7,357 nucleotides of DNA, taken from Bacteriovoracaceae bacterium UBA7317 (GTDB lineage Bacteria > Bdellovibrionota > Bacteriovoracia > Bacteriovoracales > Bacteriovoracaceae). Each line of letters begins with the position of its first letter. Position 1 is the stretch's first letter. The stretch is taken from positions 1-7,357 of the forward strand of contig DKQD01000016.1 in NCBI GenBank assembly GCA_002474345.1, written 5' to 3'. This document shows, piece after piece, positions 4,915 to 7,357 of this stretch. The notes beneath the pieces are model-generated. The model was not told the DNA's origin, made no database searches, and saw only the letters and a program-made list of their open reading frames with translations. A program made the position numbers and the translations under genes.

Positions 4915-5659
4915 AACAATTAAGAAGGGGCTTCCCCTTCTTTTTATTTTTAATTTATTCATCAGTTTTTCTTTTGCAAAGGAAACAAAAGATCTAAAAG
5001 CAAAATCAATTTCGGAGATAATAAAAAGGGGCTCTCTTAAAGATATTAAAAGTTTTTTTAATAATAATAAGAAGAAAATAAATAGCTTTGATCACCTTGG
5101 GAAAAGCCCTCTTATGCATGCGGCCCTATTTGATAGACCTAAAGTTGCCTTATTTCTTCTTAAAAATGGGGCCAATACTGAATCAGCTACTCCCTTAGGC
5201 CAAACTTCTTTGTCACTCGCCTCCCAAAAAGGAAATAAGGAAGTTGTTTCAACTCTTTTAAATTACAAAGCGGATGTTAACTCAAAAGATAAATGGCAAT
5301 GGACACCCCTCATGGTTGCTTCATTAAAAGGCCATAAAGAAGTTGTTAAATTACTTTTAAAGGCGAGCGCCAAAGTAAACCTTAAAAATATTCAAGGTGT
5401 TAGTGCCCTAACGTTGGCCTCAGTTAAAGGTCATAAAAAGATTTTGAGACAACTCATTTTGAATAAGGCCCTCGTAAATATTAAAGACAACAAGGGAAGG
5501 ACTGCCCTTATTCATGCGGTAAGAAAAAACCGTCCCTTCGTTGTTAAACTTCTTTTAGAATCTGGAGCTGACAAATTGATTAAAGATAATAAAGGAGTGT
5601 CAGCTTTACACCTTGCTAAAAAGTTAAAATTCAAGGAAGTTCAAAAGTATTTGTTATAG
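4901..5659 (+). CDS. Exported ankyrin-repeat protein
   Basis: A 252-residue protein. Residues 1-26 form a signal peptide (basic start, LPLLFIFNLF core, SFA cleavage site), so it acts outside the cytoplasm. An N-terminal cap (about 30-63) precedes ankyrin repeats with an exact 33-residue period starting near 64, 97, 130, 163, 196 and 229. They carry the usual G-x-[TS]-[PA]-L, hxA, G-x-x-[ED]-hh-x-x-LL and A-x-[VI]-N elements. The last repeat is short and ends at the C-terminus. Ankyrin stacks bind other proteins and have no enzymatic activity. The protein has no cysteine, unlike all its operon partners. The 14-nt overlap with gene 5 implies coupled synthesis, so a gene 5 product or the other cysteine-rich proteins are natural binding partners. 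Periplasmic ankyrins occur in Gram-negatives (for example Pseudomonas AnkB), but orthology is not claimed. Confidence 0.9.
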   Translation: MTFYKTIKKGLPLLFIFNLFISFSFAKETKDLKAKSISEIIKRGSLKDIKSFFNNNKKKINSFDHLGKSPLMHAALFDRPKVALFLLKNGANTESATPLGQTSLSLASQKGNKEVVSTLLNYKADVNSKDKWQWTPLMVASLKGHKEVVKLLLKASAKVNLKNIQGVSALTLASVKGHKKILRQLILNKALVNIKDNKGRTALIHAVRKNRPFVVKLLLESGADKLIKDNKGVSALHLAKKLKFKEVQKYLL

Positions 5660-5691
5660 ATTTTATGGAAACAAAATAAACAACCTTCAAT

Positions 5692-5726
5692 AATGGCCTG
5701 GGGAAAGGCATTTCTCCTGGGTCATT
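5692..5726 (+). terminator. Long hairpin after the operon
   Basis: A 35-nt near-palindrome running from AATGGCCTGGG to TCCTGGGTCATT. It folds into about 15 bp: 5692-5702 with 5716-5726 (three G-T pairs), a bulged T, then GAAA with TTTC around a GGCA loop. It lies 32 nt after the gene 6 stop. CGATATCC follows with no U tract, so it is either a non-classical terminator or a 3'-end processing or stability element. Confidence 0.55.
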
Positions 5727-5814
5727 CGATATCCAAAGTTATTTAACCTTTATTTTCTTCTTTTTAGAGAAGGTGCACAGTACAAAAAAACGCAAAGCAC
5801 CAAAAAGCGGCAAT

Positions 5815-5836
5815 AAAGTTTTATATACCAAACTTT
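5815..5836. promoter_or_regulatory. Inverted repeat AAAGTTT-N8-AAACTTT
   Basis: Two perfect 7-bp arms around an 8-base spacer, ending 3 bp before the candidate -35 box at 5840. It is placed well for a regulator acting on the promoter of the DoxX-like gene. AT-rich arms make chance possible. Confidence 0.3.
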
Positions 5837-5839
5837 TGT

Positions 5840-5868
5840 TTGACTTAAAATACTTTCAACGCTAAATA
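5840..5868 (+). promoter_or_regulatory. Candidate promoter for the DoxX-like gene
   Basis: TTGACT (5840-5845) is followed after 17 bp by TAAATA (5863-5868), a good -35 with an imperfect -10. It would give a leader of about 55 nt before the start codon at 5930. A better -10 match, TAAAAT at 5846-5851, has no suitable -35. Confidence 0.4.
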
Positions 5869-5929
5869 CTCCTCAGCCTTCTTTCTTTTAGTTAATATTA
5901 AATTTAACTCTTAAGGAAAAAATTAAAAA

Positions 5930-6727
5930 ATGTTTATTAAATTTAATTTCAAAAACCTCCTTCAAGAACTTTCATCTAATGGAAGCTTTCTGCTTCCTCT
6001 AAGACTTTTTATTGGCCTAGGTTGGTTTAGAGGAAGTCTATCAAAATTGTTAACCCCTTCATGGCATAGTGGAGAGGGCCTAAAACTTTTTTTAATAGAG
6101 CATTTAGAAAGTGGCTCTATTCTCTTTCCAGCCTATGAAACGCTTATTAAAAATATCTTTTTTCCCAATCTTCTTCTTCTTTCGTGGCTGGTCATTATAG
6201 GTCAATTCTTAACAGGAATTGCAATTTTATCTGGTACCTTCACAAACTTCGCTCTTTTAGTGGGAATCTTTATGAATTTTAACTTTATTCTAACAGGGGC
6301 CACCAACCCTTCAGCATTTTATATTATTATTCAACTGGCCTTACTCCTTTCAAATACTGGAGTCATTTTAGGGTTTGATAAAATTCTTTCTAGAAAAATT
6401 CGTTTTGAGTTTTTGACAGCTCAACCAGAGGACAAAAAGGTTAAATCTAAAAGACAAGAAAAATTTTTCCTATTTCTTTTCTTTGTTGCACTGATCTCTT
6501 CACTCTATTCCGCACAATTTATAAAAGATTTTTCTCCTCATGCTATCGAAGACACTGCCATGATCTTATTTATCTTATTTAATTTCAGCTCTCTTTCCTT
6601 TTTAATTAAATATCAAGACCTTAGCCAAAAGAGGAAAAAGGATCTTAATATCGATGATAAAAGCTACCAAATGGAAGCTATGAGTACTTTTGTTGAAAGC
6701 TCATTTCAGATAAACTTAAAGAAATAA
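5930..6727 (+). CDS. DoxX-family integral membrane protein
   Basis: A 265-residue membrane protein. Residues 20-150 fit the DoxX/DoxD-like family: R25-L-F-I-G-L-G-W-F-R-G then S-K-L in the first segment, a second segment with GQ-x-x-x-G-I-A and SG-T-F-T-N, and a third with N-F-x-x-x-x-G-A-x-N-P followed by a fourth hydrophobic segment. Relatives are linked to quinone-dependent redox reactions, such as the small subunit of thiosulfate:quinone oxidoreductase, but many have no proven function. A charged loop (about 160-177) leads to two more membrane segments (177-196, 209-226) and a hydrophilic tail, making it longer than the four-helix DoxX core. AAGGA lies 12 nt upstream of the ATG, a rather long spacing. 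It stands apart from the upstream operon by 270 bp. Substrate unknown. Confidence 0.7.
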   Translation: MFIKFNFKNLLQELSSNGSFLLPLRLFIGLGWFRGSLSKLLTPSWHSGEGLKLFLIEHLESGSILFPAYETLIKNIFFPNLLLLSWLVIIGQFLTGIAILSGTFTNFALLVGIFMNFNFILTGATNPSAFYIIIQLALLLSNTGVILGFDKILSRKIRFEFLTAQPEDKKVKSKRQEKFFLFLFFVALISSLYSAQFIKDFSPHAIEDTAMILFILFNFSSLSFLIKYQDLSQKRKKDLNIDDKSYQMEAMSTFVESSFQINLKK

Positions 6728-6918
6728 AGGAGTAATTTCCAAACTTCCCTCTAATATACACTTCAAACTTCATAGCAATGGCCCTTGCAATAAGCCAGAA
6801 CCAATTCTTAACGTTTTTTTAATATTTAAGTTTATTTTTGAAACATGAAAAAAACCTTAAATTTACTTTAAAAGAGTATAAATGATCAAATTGATTTATT
6901 TTTAATGGAGGCACTTAA
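6728..6918 (+). promoter_or_regulatory. Intergenic region with weak promoter elements
   Basis: No gene seen. TATAAA at 6877-6882 could be a -10 box for the small exported gene at 6919, but the -35 region (about 6854-6859) is poor. ATCAAATTGAT at 6885-6895 is an odd-centred palindrome just after it, placed where an operator could lie. A run of seven T at 6814-6820 follows only a 4-bp stem, too weak to call a terminator. Confidence 0.25.
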
Positions 6919-7227
6919 ATGATTAAAAAAGCAATTTTTCTCTATTTCTTTCTTATTTCAGTCGCCAATAGTTCATCTTTACCTTTAATAGGTTTGGATA
7001 GTAAAGGAAACCCAAAAGAAGTTAGTCTTAAAAAAAGTGAATGGGATTTAAAATTAAAAAAATCAATTTCTATTCTTTCCGAATCGACACTTGAATCTTT
7101 AGATAAAAGTAAATTCTCTTTTTATAAAGTTTCAGTTGGAACCTATATAAAAATGAAGTTAGGTATTGGAAGTCTAATAACCGCAACGGCAGAACCTTAT
7201 TTTAAACTCTATTTTTCAAAAAAATAA
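6919..7227 (+). CDS. Small exported protein, function unknown
   Basis: A 102-residue protein with no recognised domain. Residues 1-18 form a signal peptide (MIKK, hydrophobic core, ANS cleavage site). The mature part is lysine- and serine-rich. Its second half (about 69-102) is built of alternating hydrophobic residues and glycines (KVSVGTYIKMKLGIGS) and ends in FKLYFSKK, suggesting beta strands rather than helices. No cysteine. GGAGG lies 7 nt before the ATG, which is an excellent site. It is followed after 23 nt by another exported gene, so the two probably form an operon. Confidence 0.75.
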   Translation: MIKKAIFLYFFLISVANSSSLPLIGLDSKGNPKEVSLKKSEWDLKLKKSISILSESTLESLDKSKFSFYKVSVGTYIKMKLGIGSLITATAEPYFKLYFSKK

Positions 7228-7250
7228 ATATTTAAAGAGAGGGTACTAAA

Positions 7251-7357
7251 ATGATCAGATATTTAATTTTACTCCTATTAGTCACAACAAATCTTCATGG
7301 AAAAGAGGGGCATCTTAGCTCTTATTGGTTTTCAGATAGTAATGAAAAATCCATTAT
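7251..7357 (+). CDS. Exported protein, 5' end only
   Basis: An open frame from the ATG at 7251 to the window edge (35 complete codons, no stop), so the gene is cut by the window. It begins MIRYLILLLLVTTNLHG, a clear signal peptide, then continues KEGHLSSYWFSDSNEKS. AGAGAGGG (7236-7243) gives a ribosome binding site 7 nt before the start. The 23-nt gap to the preceding gene suggests co-transcription. Nothing can be said of function from this fragment. Confidence 0.75.
   Translation, partial: MIRYLILLLLVTTNLHGKEGHLSSYWFSDSNEKSI

Noticed and set aside
6794..6820. Intrinsic terminator after the DoxX-like gene
   Set aside because: The seven-T run is preceded by only a 4-bp AGAA/TTCT stem set several bases away.

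Overview
The window is very AT-rich with strong GGAGG-type ribosome binding sites. Almost every gene opens with a Sec-type signal peptide, so it reads as a low-GC, double-membraned bacterium with a large set of exported proteins. A Bdellovibrionota/Bacteriovoracia-type host would fit the composition and gene style. That is inference only, because no taxonomic marker gene is present.

Layout. Bases 1-432 are non-coding: simple T-rich tandem repeats (about 1-147), an all-AT 22-bp palindrome, a 7-bp inverted repeat and a 14-bp palindrome centred on CCCGGG. They lead into gene 1 (433-1212), an exported, glycine-rich, acidic protein made of two copies of a four-cysteine domain. A GC-rich hairpin (1234-1261) separates it from a tight five-gene run on the + strand at 1330-5659: gene 2 (six-cysteine host domain carrying a third copy of the gene 1 domain), gene 3 (duplicated cysteine module with an acidic linker), gene 4 (the six-cysteine host domain without the insert), gene 5 (large cysteine-rich protein with a basic linker) and gene 6 (exported ankyrin-repeat protein). 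Gaps within the run are 30 and 20 nt, and there are two overlaps (3/4 and 5/6), so it looks like one transcript with translational coupling. A long hairpin (5692-5726) follows.

Downstream lie a probable DoxX-family membrane protein (5930-6727) with its own plausible promoter, then a small exported protein (6919-7227) and the truncated start of another exported protein (7251 to the window end), probably co-transcribed.

The main result is a set of related cysteine-rich exported proteins that I cannot assign to a named family. Genes 1 and 2 share a domain with nearly fixed cysteine spacing (C-x23/24-C-x39-41-C-x23-C). Genes 2 and 4 share a six-cysteine framework (…C-x5-CGN…RYC-x7-C), into which gene 2 has taken the gene 1 domain between two glycine-rich linkers. 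The N-terminal part of gene 5 shows part of the same framework. Together with the ankyrin protein they could form a disulfide-stabilised envelope or secreted assembly. The function is not evident from sequence.
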